From Melastoma dodecandrum (Eukaryota > Streptophyta > Magnoliopsida > Myrtales > Melastomataceae), in NCBI GenBank assembly GCA_029817715.1, contig JARUPY010000364.1, positions 23,976 through 87,975 of the forward strand: DNA of 64,000 nt, read 5' to 3'. This document shows, piece by piece, positions 33,627 to 44,718 of this stretch. The notes under the pieces were generated by a model. The model was not told where the DNA came from. It ran no database searches and saw only the letters and a list, made by a program, of their open reading frames with translations. Positions within the stretch are counted from its first letter, which is position 1. Each line of letters begins with the position of its first letter. The translations under genes were made by a program, and so were the position numbers.

Positions 33627-34237
33627 TGAATCCGAAGATAGTGATTAAGGCACGTCTTGTCTCCCCTAATCCAATTGTTTCTTTTATTTTTTTAAATTCC
33701 TTTACCATCGGGACGATGCTTCGTCTAGGTTTGGGGGGGAATTGCATTTGCATTGTCCTTAGGATAGATTAGCCGACACCATGAGATTAGTTTTGCATTT
33801 TCATTTTTAGGCAGTCGGAGTTGGTATAATTGTGTTCCATGATGTGATTAATTGGTTACGATCATAGTTGTGGAAAGATGAGAGTCTGAACTTTGACTTG
33901 TGTCAGGTGATAGTGTGTCCTTATCCAAAACTACGAAGAAATTGTTTTTACGGCTGAAGCAAGTCCAGATCTCCTAGAGTACATGGCAGTTAGGGAGGAG
34001 TAGAGCCACCTTGATATCCTTGTGAAGCGAACCTTTAGGTGAAACAAATAGAAAAAAAAAGAAAAAAATTCTTGCCAAGGCTCTGAGTACCGCTGTTCAG
34101 GCGAAAAAAAAAAGACGAAAGAAAAAAAAAGAAGAAAAGAAGAAGAAAGAAAGTATGAAATCAATAAAATGCCTGAATAAGTACTTGTGGTGTGAGTCGT
34201 GATAATGGTGGCTTGAGTATTAGATCCGAGGGGTGCT
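33627..34237 (+). other. E1 3' untranslated region
   Basis: Contains 'ggtttggggggg' at about 33729-33741, a motif common in this part of Athila elements. An A/G-rich tract follows at 34045-34155. A polypurine tract normally primes plus-strand synthesis just before the 3' LTR; here the next sequence is the LTR of E2. Confidence 0.5.
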
Positions 34238-35578
34238 TGATAACTCTACGAAAGTAGAGTTAAATGATCACATTTGTGCCTTGATTTGAGTTAGTTCCGT
34301 CGTTTTAAGTGTTTAGATCGGATGTTTCAAGCTGAATTGTGTTACCTCACGTTCGTTATTGTTCGTGTAGGGAATTGAAGATGAAATGAGGAACAACGAA
34401 GAGAGGAATGAAGAGTTGTGAGAAGGAAGCGAGGAGTGCGACCACAGAGACCTCCGCAGCTGCGGAGAGTCTTGACGCAGCTGCGGGCAAGAGGAAGTTC
34501 GCAACCACAGAGACTTTCGCAGCTGCGGAAGATTTCCTCGCAGCTGCGAAGAAGCCAAATGGAGCACACCACAGAGACTTCCGCAGCTGCGGAAGATTTC
34601 CTCGCAGCTGCGGCAGAATCAGAAGATCTCCTTCCCTCCGAATTCTTAAATTCTCTCTTTATTTCTATTTAGGTCCTTTAATTTATTGCCTAGTATAAAT
34701 ACTCAAACTTAAGGTTTACTAGGGTTAAAAAAAGTGGTGGGGAATTGGTTTTTCTTTGACGGCAAAAAGCTCGTGACAGGAGATTGGTGCCGGCGGAGAA
34801 TTGCAAATTCTTTTCCCTTTTTGCTTTTAGATTTCAATTATGCTTTCATCTTTGATCTGGCTTTCGTGTTGCATCGCTATGAACTAATTTCTTTGTTCTA
34901 GGACGACGATGGAACCTCATGTACTTTTGTAATTGTTGAACCTTTCTTTATTATGATTTGAATTTCCATCGGTTGTTTATCCAATTCCGTGTTTAATGCG
35001 TATTAGCAGCCTGATCAACTGTTGATATTGATTCGATCACCTAGGGAGACTCGAGAGGGTAGTCTGGGTCAGATCGGGATTAGGATAACCTAAGGAACCT
35101 TCGAGTCGAGAGACCGGGTTTTAGTGTGAGAGTAGAAATACCGTGCACCTTGGGTAATCACAGTAGGGTTAAATCGTAAAGGGCCTCCACTAGTTCTTTG
35201 CCTAGACATAGAGTAGAGAATTTGATACATGGGAGTACGTTCCCGGATATCCGAGAGGGTTATGGGGAGAGATTAGCGGCCTACAGTTAACAACCGATGA
35301 AATTCAGTAGTAATAAGAAGAGGGGATATGAGAGCATAAGTCATGAGGGGAAATCGGTAGTCCTAGATCTTTCATTTTTATTGGTAATTCGATTCACTTT
35401 GCTGTTAGTTTAACTTCTCATCACTTAATTTGTTCACTTGACCTTGAATTTGGTTATCGAATTTGACGTTACAAGACTTAATTGATACTGATTCTCTGTG
35501 GGATCGACCCTTGCTTGCCCTTACTGCTTAGTTTGTGTGAACGAGGATTTATTTTTGTTGCGTTGACGACGCGCATCA
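34238..35578 (+). repeat. 5' LTR of E2
   Basis: 1341 bp, starting TGATAACTCTACG and ending in CA just before the PBS. The same sequence, with many small indels, forms the solo LTR at 61151-62957, whose target-site duplication confirms both ends. It includes a palindromic array at 34448-34616. Confidence 0.85.
34448..34616 (+). repeat. Palindromic 'GCAGCTGC' array in the E2 LTR
   Basis: Six copies of cGCAGCTGCg-type palindromes lie within 170 bp, spaced about 20-40 bases apart. Several are embedded in a longer unit 'gacttccgcagctgcgg' followed by 'aagatttcctcgcagctgcg'. The layout mirrors the four-unit array in E1, with a different core. The solo LTR keeps several copies (61385-61490). Confidence 0.85.
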
Positions 35579-35583
35579 AATTT

Positions 35584-35601
35584 TGGCGCCGTTGCCGGGG
35601 A
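35584..35601 (+). other. Primer-binding site, tRNA-Asp type (E2)
   Basis: Identical 18-base tRNA-Asp complement to that of E1, five bases after the LTR end. Confidence 0.9.
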
Positions 35602-35690
35602 TTCAGTTTTCTTTTAGTTGTCTTTTACCTCTATTTTCGATAACTGTTTGACGTTCAAGTTTTTGTTTTTCTCTTTACATATTTCAGTTT

Positions 35691-38600
35691 ATGCTACGGA
35701 GTCAAGGAGCTAATTTGACTCCATTGGACCCAGAAATCGAGCGCACCTTTCGGCAAAGGTTGAGAGCACAGCGAGTAGCTATGGCCGACGAGGACAACAG
35801 AAATCAGATCGCCGGAAACCTAGTCCCGATACAAGAGCGTGGAGGGAGGCCAGATGTTGATAACAGGCCGATGATGGACTTCACATCGGCCAGAACTTAC
35901 GCTCACCGGTCATGCATAGCACCACCGCCCATTGCAGCTCGTGATTACGAGATCAAGACATCGGTGATGCAGATGATTCAGAATACAGTCCAGTTCAGAG
36001 GAACACCAATGGAGGATCCGCACGAGCATCTGAGTAAGTTTCTCAGCGTATGCGACACTTTCAGGCAGAACGGAGTGTCCCAAGATGCAGTCAGGCTGAA
36101 GCTATTCACATTCTCCCTAAAGGACAAGGCCTGGGCGTGGTTCAATTCACTCCCAGTGAATTCAATATCGACTTGGGCACAGATGGAGGAGGCCTTCCTG
36201 GATCAGTATTATCCGCCCTCGAAGATATCTCATATGAGGAACGAGATTACCACGTTCCGACAGGACAGCGATGAAACTTTCGTGGAGGTATGGGAGCGAT
36301 TCAAGAATCTGCTGATACAGTGCCCATATCATGATCTGCCTGGATGGAGACAGCTTGAGGCATTCTATAATGGACTCATGGACTCGTCCAGGAAGGACGT
36401 AAATTTGGCATCCGGAGGATCCTTCTTAAGGAAGTCCTATGTGGAAGGACTGGAGCTCCTTGAGACGATGAGGAAGACTTGTCTGCCGAACCAGTATTCG
36501 GAGCGTATGAACAGAAGGAAGCCGCAGGGCGTCTTTGAATTGGATACCTTAACCTCAATTCAAGCACAACTAGCCGCTCTCACTAAGAAATTTGAGGAAG
36601 CGAACGTTAGTTCGGTTCAGAGCAACCAGCAGGGTTGTCAGATTTGCGGAGGAGCGCATCTCACAGATCAGTGCACCATGAGCATGGAGGAAGCCAACTT
36701 TGTTGGAAACCAGCGCAACAACCCGTACTCGAATACGTATAACCCAGGGTGGAGGAATCACCCGAACTTTTCTTGGAGAGCACAGGCACCTCCGCCTGGT
36801 ATGTCGAGACCACCAGCACCAGCGCCTCAGTATCCGCAAGCACAAGCAGAAGCCTCGGAAAAGAAGCCGAGCCTCGAAGAGATGATGCTCAAATACATGG
36901 CGAATCAAGACGCTCTGATGAAGAACCAAGCAGCGTCGATTCGGAACCTGGAGAACCAGGTTAGCCAGCTGGCTCAGGCGGTGAATTCGAGAGCCTATGG
37001 GACTCTCCCGAGCAATACGGAAATCAATCCAAGGGAGCAAGCCAAAGCCGTGACTCTAAGGAACGGCCGGTCACTTGAGGCAGAGGAAGCCGAGGCTAAG
37101 AAGGAAAGCAGTGGATCCAGTCCAGTGGAGATAACTAGTAAGAAATCTCAGACTAACCCTTTACATTCTAACTTGAACTTGCCGCAGGACAAAGGGAAGA
37201 AAAAGATGGAGGAAGAGAGAAAGAAACCGGAAATCGACATCCCGAAGCTTCCGTTCCCACAGAGAGCCCGAAAGCAAAACGAGGATGCTCAATTCCGTAA
37301 GTTCCTCGATGTATTTAAAAAGCTACACATTAATATCCATTTTGCAGAAGCTTTGGAGCAGATGCCTAGTTACGTCAAGTTCATGAAGGACGTACTCTCG
37401 AAGAAACGGAGGTTGGGCGATTTTGAGACATTTAAACTTACCGAGGAGTGTAGCGCCATCCTCCAGAAGAAGATACCACCGAAGCTAAAGGACCCAGGTA
37501 GCTTCACAATCCCATGTACAATTGGAACAGCATTCTCAGGTAAAGCTCTTTGCGACCTTGGGGCGAGCATAAATCTGATGCCTTTTTCGGTGTATAAAGA
37601 GCTAGGTTTGGGAGAGGTAAGACCTACATCTGTGTCCCTTCAGTTAGCCGATAGATCCATTACGTACCCGAAAGGGATTATTGAGGATGTTCTTGTCAAA
37701 GTAGATAAATTTATTTTTCCGGCTGACTTTCTAGTGTTGGACTTTGAGGAGGACAAGGAGATTCCTATCATCCTTGGTCGTCCGTTTTTAGCCACAGGAA
37801 GGGCATTAATCGATGTGCAGAAGGGAGAGTTGACAATCCGTGTCAACGATCAGGAAGTCATATTTAACGTTTATAAATCTGTTAAATGGCCTTCTGAAAA
37901 TTCTGATTGTTTCCGGATGGACATTGTTGATAGGTGCACTTCCAAGTTTTCCCCTCTTGGTGATGAAGGTATCTCAGAAGATGAAGGAGAGAAGACCGAC
38001 CCCGATTGTGACACCCAGGAAGCCCTAGCGTTATTCACGCGAAGGATTCAACAATTTGACACGCTAGAGCGGCCACTGAACCCGATGCTACCTTCAATTG
38101 AGGAACCCCCCACTTTAGAGCTCAAGCAACTCCCGGATCATCTCAGGTATGCGTACCTCGGACCATCAAATACTTTACCTGTAATTATTTCTGCCAATCT
38201 TACAGGAGAAGAGGAGGAGGAATTGCTTGAGATCCTCAAGGCACACAAGAAGGCATTGGGATGGACTATAGCGGATATTCGAGGAATCAGTCCGTCGGTA
38301 TGTATGCACAAGATTTTGCTTGAGGATGATCATAAGGTCTCAGTTGAGGCTCAGAGGCGACTCAATCCGAACATGAAGGAAGTGGTGAAGAAAGAGATCA
38401 TCAAGTGGCTAGATGCAGGTATTATTTACCCGATCTCTGACAGTTCTTGGGTTAGCCCTGTGCAGTGCGTCCCGAAGAAAGGAGGGATGACGGTGGTCAA
38501 GAACGAGAAGAATGAGTTTATTCCGACTCGTACTGTAACCGGGTGGAGAGTTTGCATGGATTACCGCAAACTGAACAAAGCCACCAGGAAAGACCATTTT

Positions 38601-39953
38601 CCTCTACCCTTTATTGATCAGATGCTTGATTGATTGGCGGGTAAGGATTTCTATTGCTTCTTGGATGGATACTCCGGGTACAATCAAATTTTGATTGCTC
38701 CAGAGGACCAAGAAAAGACAACGTTCACATGCCCATTCGGTACCTTTGCGTTTCGCCGCATGCCATTTGGATTGTGTAATGCACCTGCGACTTTTCAACG
38801 ATGCATGATGGCCATATTCTCTGATATGATTGAAAATGGTTTGGAGGTCTTCATGGATGATTTTTCTGTTTTTGGTGCATCGTATGCGGATTGCCTGTCA
38901 AACCTCACTAAGGTTCTAAAACGTTGTGAGGATGCTAACCTAATCCTGAACTGGGAGAAATGCCAGTTTATGGTTCGTGATGGCATTGTTTTAGGTCACC
39001 GAATCTCTAGCAAGGGCATTGAAGTAGACAGGGCAAAGATAGAGACGATTGAGAAGTTACCCCCACCCTCTTCAGTGAAAGGGATTCGGAGCTTCCTCGG
39101 ACATGCTGGTTTCTACCGGAGGTTCATCAAGGACTTCTCCAAGATCACGAAGCCACTGTGCAATTTGTTGGAGAAGGATGTTCCCTTTGTATTCGATGCT
39201 GAGTGCCTTTCTGCCTTTACTGAACTTAAGAAGAGGTTAGTATCTGCTCCCATAGTCATAGCACCTGATTGGAATTTGCCCTTTGAGTTGATGTGTGATG
39301 CTAGCGACTATGCAGTAGGAGCCGCATTAGGCCAGAGGGTAGATAAGACTTTTCGGGTTATATACAATGCCAGCAGGACCTTAGATGATGCCCAGGTTAA
39401 TTACACCACGACTGAGAAAGAATTGTTAGCCGTCGTGTTTGCATTTGATAAATTTCGCAGTTATCTGGTGGGATCTAAGATAATAGTGTTTACGGATCAC
39501 TCAGCGATCAAATACTTGATTGAGAAAAAGGACGATAAGCCTAGGCTGATTCGTTGGGTGTTATTATTACAAGAATTTGACTTAGAGATCCGAGATAGGA
39601 AAGGGACTGAAAATCAGATAGCAGATCACTTGTCTAGGTTAGAAAATGAAAATGTGATTCGAGACAAGGTTTGCATCAATGAGTTCTTTCCTGATGAGTG
39701 TTTGCTGTCTGCTGATGTGAGCGTGCCTTGGTATGCTGATTTTGTAAACTTCATTGTGTCGGAATTTATTCCTGAGGATTTCAATGCACACAAGCGGAAA
39801 CGGTTTCTTCATGACGTTCGTCACTACTTTTGGGACGAACCATTTCTGTTTAAAAAGTGTGCAGATCAGGTAATCAGGAGATGTGTGCCGGAACCTGAAA
39901 TCATGGACATACTAGCCCATTGCCACGCATCCCCCTACGGAGGACACTTTGGT
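35691..39953 (+). pseudogene. E2 gag-pol, one nonsense codon and truncated integrase
   Basis: A single frame encodes Gag (DPEIERTF start, gag domain with LFTFSLKDKAWAWF), then protease ([15 protein letters not shown]) and reverse transcriptase. It reads into TGA at 38631-38633, in the RT region where the E1 protein has Arg just before LAGK. The same frame continues at once with [13 protein letters not shown], the catalytic [10 protein letters not shown], RNase H ([14 protein letters not shown]) and the first part of the integrase zinc-binding region ([11 protein letters not shown]). It then ends in unrelated sequence at 39954. The stop is compatible with C-to-T change at a CpG, as expected for a methylated element. 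It is not functional as it stands. Confidence 0.85.
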
Positions 39954-40500
39954 TATCTTATGTGTGTGACACAAAGATTTATAGTGGTTCCGCAAATAAA
40001 GCGTACGTCCACTCTCCTAGCGCTCACCCCAATTAGGGCGTATTCACTATATAATGATAAGGGACTTTACAGATGCACACTTTTATCAGAAATGTGACTA
40101 ACAACTTGCACGTAATCACGTGTCTAACTCAACCCGCACGCAACCTCGTGTCTGACTCCGGCTCCTCACTGAGCCCGTGGCTTGACGGCTACCACCTGCC
40201 CTTGTGGTTTGACGGCTACCACCTGCCCATGCACACTTCCTATGTGGCTAACAACCTACACAATCAGAACAGAGCAACTACAACACCAACAGTCTATAGC
40301 TACAGAAGATGCTCTCTCTCATAGGTGATTGGCTCGGTGAATCACGACGGACGCTCTCAGCTTTTGCAACGGTGAAGGCACAAGAATTCGGGTAAGCTTT
40401 CATGTAGAACAACAATTTCGATATGTTGCTTCACTCTTGCATTTAAGCTTGTCTGCAGAATGAAGTTTCCCAATCAATCACTAACGGCTAGTTGAACTCG
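39954..40500. mobile_element. Unidentified repeat joined to the break in E2
   Basis: Begins 'tatcttatgtgtgtgacac'. It includes a 25-bp direct duplication ('gacggctaccacctgccc' twice, 40180-40228). No coding domain is seen. The 'acaaagatttatagtggtt' stretch is of a kind seen in LTRs or leaders of plant retroelements (weak recollection). It either truncated E2 by insertion or was joined by deletion. Confidence 0.4.
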
Positions 40501-41463
40501 TGAACACTAAAATCTCGCTTTGAAATATAAGCATACAAATTATCGTATGAAAAATATAGCGGGTGAGTCACGAGAAAAGCACATGATTCCTCTGATTCGA
40601 TCTTCGAAGAATAACGGTTGTAAATGATGATCTTGAGCTCTGACAGAATTTCAGCAGAACTTCATGATGATATATGAATGAAGTCGTCGGGGCCTTTGGG
40701 CGTGATCTGACAGAGCTTCGGTAGCTTGATGAAGTCGTTGGGGCCTTCGAGCGTGATCCGGCAGAACTTCGGTAACTTGATGAAGTCGTCGGGGCCTTTG
40801 GGCGTGATCCGGCAGAACCTCGAGGCGCGTTGCAGAAGAATACTGGGCGAGGGACGTCGGAGGAGATTCGGCGAGCAGAGGGGGCGAGAGTCTTCGAGAG
40901 CTCCAAGAGTCTCCCGTAAGAGGGGCATTCGGAGATATACTCGCAAGAGGGGCATTCGAAGATCCCGCTAGAGGGGCATTCGAAGATCCCGCTAGAGGGG
41001 CCTTCGTCGCCACACCACCCGCCAAGGGGCTTTCGCCGCGCCACCCGCAGAGGGGCCTTCGGAGAACCCGGTAGAGGGGCCTTCGCTGCACCACCCACTG
41101 AGGGGTCTTCAAAAATAACTAGAATCTCTTTATAACCCAAAGGGGCTTAAGAGAATAAGAGAGAATAGAGAATTTTGTGTGTGAGAGGTGTGTTGTGAAT
41201 GAATGAGGATGCCTCTATTTATAGGGTTCCAAGGCTGGTATAAATTAGGAAGCTGGTCATATATTATTAGGCAACTTCTCGTGGACCGGGCTATGGGCCG
41301 GGCTTGAATTTGGACTTAGTTTTGGCCCAAAATACTTTGTTTGGATGGGGTGGCATCATTTTCATGGATATGATTTCATGGCCTGGTTATATAGTTCATA
41401 CAAATTGTATAATAGGCTTGATAGGTAGCCCATATTATGATGACAAATTTTTTGATGTCTACA
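40501..41463 (-). repeat. Shorter LTR-like copy
   Basis: 963 bp with TG...CA ends on the minus strand. It shares with the longer copy the 5' segment 'tcatcataatatgggc', the 'ggggccttcg' minisatellite (40900-41110) and the 'gaagtcgtcggggcctttgg' repeats near 40680-40830. Confidence 0.7.
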
Positions 41464-41483
41464 CTAGGCGTGCCAGAAATTTG
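41464..41483 (-). other. Possible primer-binding site between the two LTR-like copies
   Basis: Twenty bases, on the minus strand caaatttctggcacgcctag, contain 'tggcacgcc' shortly after the LTR end. This is the expected place and general form of a tRNA primer site. Assigned by position and resemblance only. Confidence 0.4.
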
Positions 41484-42995
41484 TGAACACTAAAATCTCG
41501 CGTGGAAATATAAGCGTACAAATTATCGTATGAAAAATATAGCGGGTTCTGCCTCTAGTCACGAGAAAAGCACATGATTTCTCTGATTCGATCTTCGAAG
41601 CATAACGGTTGTAGACGATAATCTTGAGCTCTGACAGAATTTCAGCAGAATTTCGGGATGATATATGAATGAAGTCGGCGGGACCTTTGTGCGTGATCCG
41701 ACAGAGCTTCGGTAGCTTGATGAAGTCGTCGGGGTCTTTGGGCGTGACCCGGCAGAACTTCAGTAACTTGATGAAGTCATCGGGGCCTTTGGGCGTGATC
41801 CGGCAGAACCTCGAGGCGCGTTGCAGAAGTACAACGGGTAATGGACGTCGGCAGAGCTTCGGCGTGCAGGAGGTGGCGAGAGTCTTCGAGAACTCCAAGA
41901 GTCTTCTCTCCACCTCTGCCATTCTATGAGTCTCTTCCTTCAACCATTTCATTTTACCAAGTTCAATGTTAGCCAGATTAGTCAACATTTATATGTTTCG
42001 ATGCAACAACAAAATGTCGTTGTCGACAGAGGGATATAGCCGTCGTCGAAGAATATAATATCCAAGAATATCACTTGGGAAGAATATTGTTGTGTGTAGA
42101 ATATGACCGCTGGGAAAATGTAACTCCAAGGATAATATACCACCATGAGAATCTCGTCGTCCTGCTATGTTGCCTTCATAGATAAACCCGCAAGAGGGGG
42201 GGCCTTCGGAGATAAACCCATTATAAGGCCTTCGGAGATATAACCGCAGAGGGGCCTTCGGAGATAAACCCACCAGAGGGGCCTTCGTCACCGCACCACC
42301 CGTAAAGGGGCATTCGGAGATATACCCGCAAGAGGGGCTTTCGGAGATATACTCGCAAGAGGGGGCCTTCAGAGATATACCCGTAAGAGGGGCCTTTGGA
42401 GATATACTCGCAAGAGGGGCCTTCAGAGATCCGCAAGAGGGGCCTTCGGAGATAAACCCGCAAGAGGGGCCTTCGGAGATCCCGCTAGAGGGGCCTTTCA
42501 CCGCCACACCACCCGCCAAGGGGCTTTCGCCGCTCCACCCGCAGAGGGGCCTTCGAAGAACCCGCTAGAGGGGCCTTCGCCGCACCACCCGTAGAGGGGC
42601 CTTCGGAGAACCCGCTAGAGGGGCCTTCGCCGCACCACCCGCTGAGGGGTCTTCAAAAATAACTAGAATTTCTTTATAACCCAATGGGGCTTAAGAGAAT
42701 AAGAGAGAAGAGAGAATTTTGTGTGTGAGAGGTGTGTTGTGAATGAATGGGGATGCCTCTATTTATAGGGTTCCAAGGCTGGTTTAAATTAGGAAGCTGG
42801 TCATATCTTATTAGGCAACTTCTCGTGGACCGGGCTTGAATTTGGACTTAGTTTTGGCCCAAAATACTTTGTTTGGATGGGGTGGCATCATTTTGATGGA
42901 TATGATTTCATGACCCGTTTATATAGTTCATACAAATTGGATATTAGGCTTGATAGGTAGCCCATATTATGATGACAAATTTTTTGATGTCTACA
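41484..42995 (-). repeat. Longer LTR-like copy with minisatellite
   Basis: 1512 bp with the same ends as the shorter copy. The central block 42180-42650 holds about 15 units of 'gaggggccttcggagata' plus a variable 'acccgcaa' part (27-30 bp). On the minus strand it yields long open frames with repeats such as SEGPSCGYI; I regard these as by-products of the minisatellite, not genes. Confidence 0.7.
42180..42650. repeat. Minisatellite of 27-30 bp units
   Basis: Repeated 'gaggggccttcggagat' units with short variable joins, about 15 in a row. Shorter arrays of the same unit occur at 40900-41110. It is probably unstable in copy number. Confidence 0.9.
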
Positions 42996-44225
42996 GAACT
43001 ACTTGCCATTTTCTCCTTGATTCTATCATGTGGGAAAACTTCTAAAGACACAAAACATTATCCTAAGTAATATCTGATAATAATAAACCGAATTAATCAC
43101 CCAACAAACGATAATGTCTTCTGCTCAGAAGTTGCTTTCTGTAGCAGCAGAATCATCACTTTTCCTTATACGAATTTGGCATTGGGATTGACTTGTTTCC
43201 ATAATATGAAAACATTCACATCGTAAATTATTTTCACCAAATATGGGAGATTTCAACCTGATTAGATTGCAGCCAAATTTCATAATTTTAGGATCATGTT
43301 AGTTAATGAAATAATTCTTTCCAAAACAACTCAAGGTCCAAGGAATGAACCTAGATCGTGATGCTAAAGTTAATTCAATAAGAGTTAACTTAAGGACGTA
43401 TGAGATAAATATCTCACATGCTCGCATATTGAACAATCTCCAATAAGGAAATCGTCATTCACAGAAGTGCCATTCTGTAAACCGTAGCAAGTACTTCAGC
43501 AAGGAGAGTTATAGCAACTGTGACACAGATGCTCATATCTGTAATAGAGATAGTGGACTCGATAGTATATCTTGTTCTCAGAACACCATTTCTGATGACT
43601 AGATCATTTTCCCCATTGAAGTACTCCACATAACTCTTTTACGTATTGCACAGATAACATAGAGCAGCTTTCACACCCGAAGACCCGTTATTCTATACAC
43701 TAACATTAGCAATATATAATATTTGTCATCATCAAAATCAGATTATATCAACAGTAACTTTAAAACAACGACAGTCCTGACGGCGTTCCAAGTTCTCGAA
43801 GGGACAAATAATGCTTGTGTTACTATACGTGCCTCGTGCTTTGTCAAATGCGAAATGGTCAAAAACAAATTTGTGGAAATCAGCAACTCGTCGAAAGGGA
43901 CCCGACCCGGCCTCCGCGGCCGCCTTATAGTCAATATAGCATGATAAAACGTGGAAATGATATCATGATATTTGGAAATTTTTTACGTTCAAAGCTTGAC
44001 GATCTTCACACAACAGCCTTGACATTAAAATAAGGTCGGCATTTAATGTCCCATGTTGGTGAACTGGAAAGCAATATATAAGAAGACATGATAACCTCAA
44101 TATTCAATTGGACCTTCGTTTTATAGTTCATGGTTTCTTAAAGAAGTAGTAGAAACTTAAGCCACGAGCGACACTTTCGAATACTTCTAAATACGCGATA
44201 CGGGATCGCGACGCTAGTACACTTG

Positions 44226-44256
<31 letters not shown>

Positions 44257-44718
44257 TACTCTTTGTTTTTCTGTCGTCGGAGTTAGGTGTCCCGGTCCAA
44301 GATCGCACCTTTGGGAGAGAGTATTATAGTTCACAACATCGACGCTATAAGAGAAACTACTTTTAATAATTTTTTTATTTTTCTAAATGTCCTCGTATCG
44401 CCGTCTCCAGCCACGAAATTTACAAGTATTAATGTTCCCAACTGTGACTTTTTTTGTAATTTTATTGTTACAAACCTCTTTTTTTTTAAGGGACAACCTC
44501 AGCGAGGGACAAGTGTGATCCCCCAACTTTGAAAATCCTCGTCGTTGAAAATATTTTATTCAGTATTGATATGCGTCCGAAATTTCTTCCGCACCCAGCT
44601 CAAATTTCAAAACTATACGTCATAAATCTTCCGGGTCATAAATTACTTTTGCATGTCTTCGCTAAACTGAGTATAAATATGAATCCAAGCTCATACTTTT
44701 GTTCAAAAAAAAAGAAAT
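42996..44718. other. Intergenic, upstream of the STOP1-like gene
   Basis: No gene is seen. It holds an (AT)n tract at 44229-44257 and the presumed promoter of the zinc-finger gene at 44719. Confidence 0.4.
44229..44257. repeat. (AT)n microsatellite
   Basis: About 14 uninterrupted AT units, a likely length polymorphism. Confidence 0.95.

Larger units (their letters stand above)
25466..34237 (+). mobile_element. Athila-lineage Ty3/Gypsy retrotransposon E1 (lacks its own 3' LTR)
   Basis: Order: 5' LTR (25466-26708), PBS (26715-26732), gag (26812-28089), pol (28086-32099), a hairpin-forming repeat array (32243-32490), a third ORF with one stop (32847-33626), and an A/G-rich tail. The tRNA-Asp PBS, the gag-PR-RT-RH-INT order and the extra 3' ORF match the Athila/Calypso lineage. 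No second copy of its own LTR follows. The internal region abuts the LTR of element E2 at 34238, and only the first ~27 bases of the two LTRs agree. The pol frame is intact, so E1 is younger or better preserved than E2. Confidence 0.85.
34238..39953 (+). mobile_element. Athila-lineage Ty3/Gypsy retrotransposon E2, 3' truncated
   Basis: 5' LTR (34238-35578), PBS (35584-35601), and a fused gag-pol frame (35691-39953) that stops at the start of the integrase zinc-binding region. The rest of integrase, the 3' region and the 3' LTR are missing. At 39954 the sequence changes to an unrelated repeat. A related solo LTR is at 61151-62957. E2 is closely related to E1 in protein but its LTR differs. Confidence 0.85.
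40501..42995 (-). mobile_element. Collapsed LTR - PBS-like - LTR element
   Basis: Two related repeats (41484-42995, 1512 bp; 40501-41463, 963 bp), read on the minus strand, each start TGTAGACATCAAAAAA and end GTGTTCA. Only 20 bases separate them, on the minus strand 'caaatttctggcacgcctag'. This resembles the PBS region that follows the LTR in some plant Gypsy lineages (Tat/Ogre-like, 'tggcacgccc', from memory). The whole internal coding region is therefore missing. The length difference is mostly minisatellite expansion in the longer LTR. AGTTC lies directly outside one end and two bases outside the other, an imperfect target-site duplication. Confidence 0.6.

Noticed and set aside
40568..42519. 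Minus-strand frames with repeats such as SEGPSCGYI and KAPLASISP
   Set aside because: Produced by the 27-30-bp minisatellite inside the LTR-like copies; not conserved in frame between the two copies.
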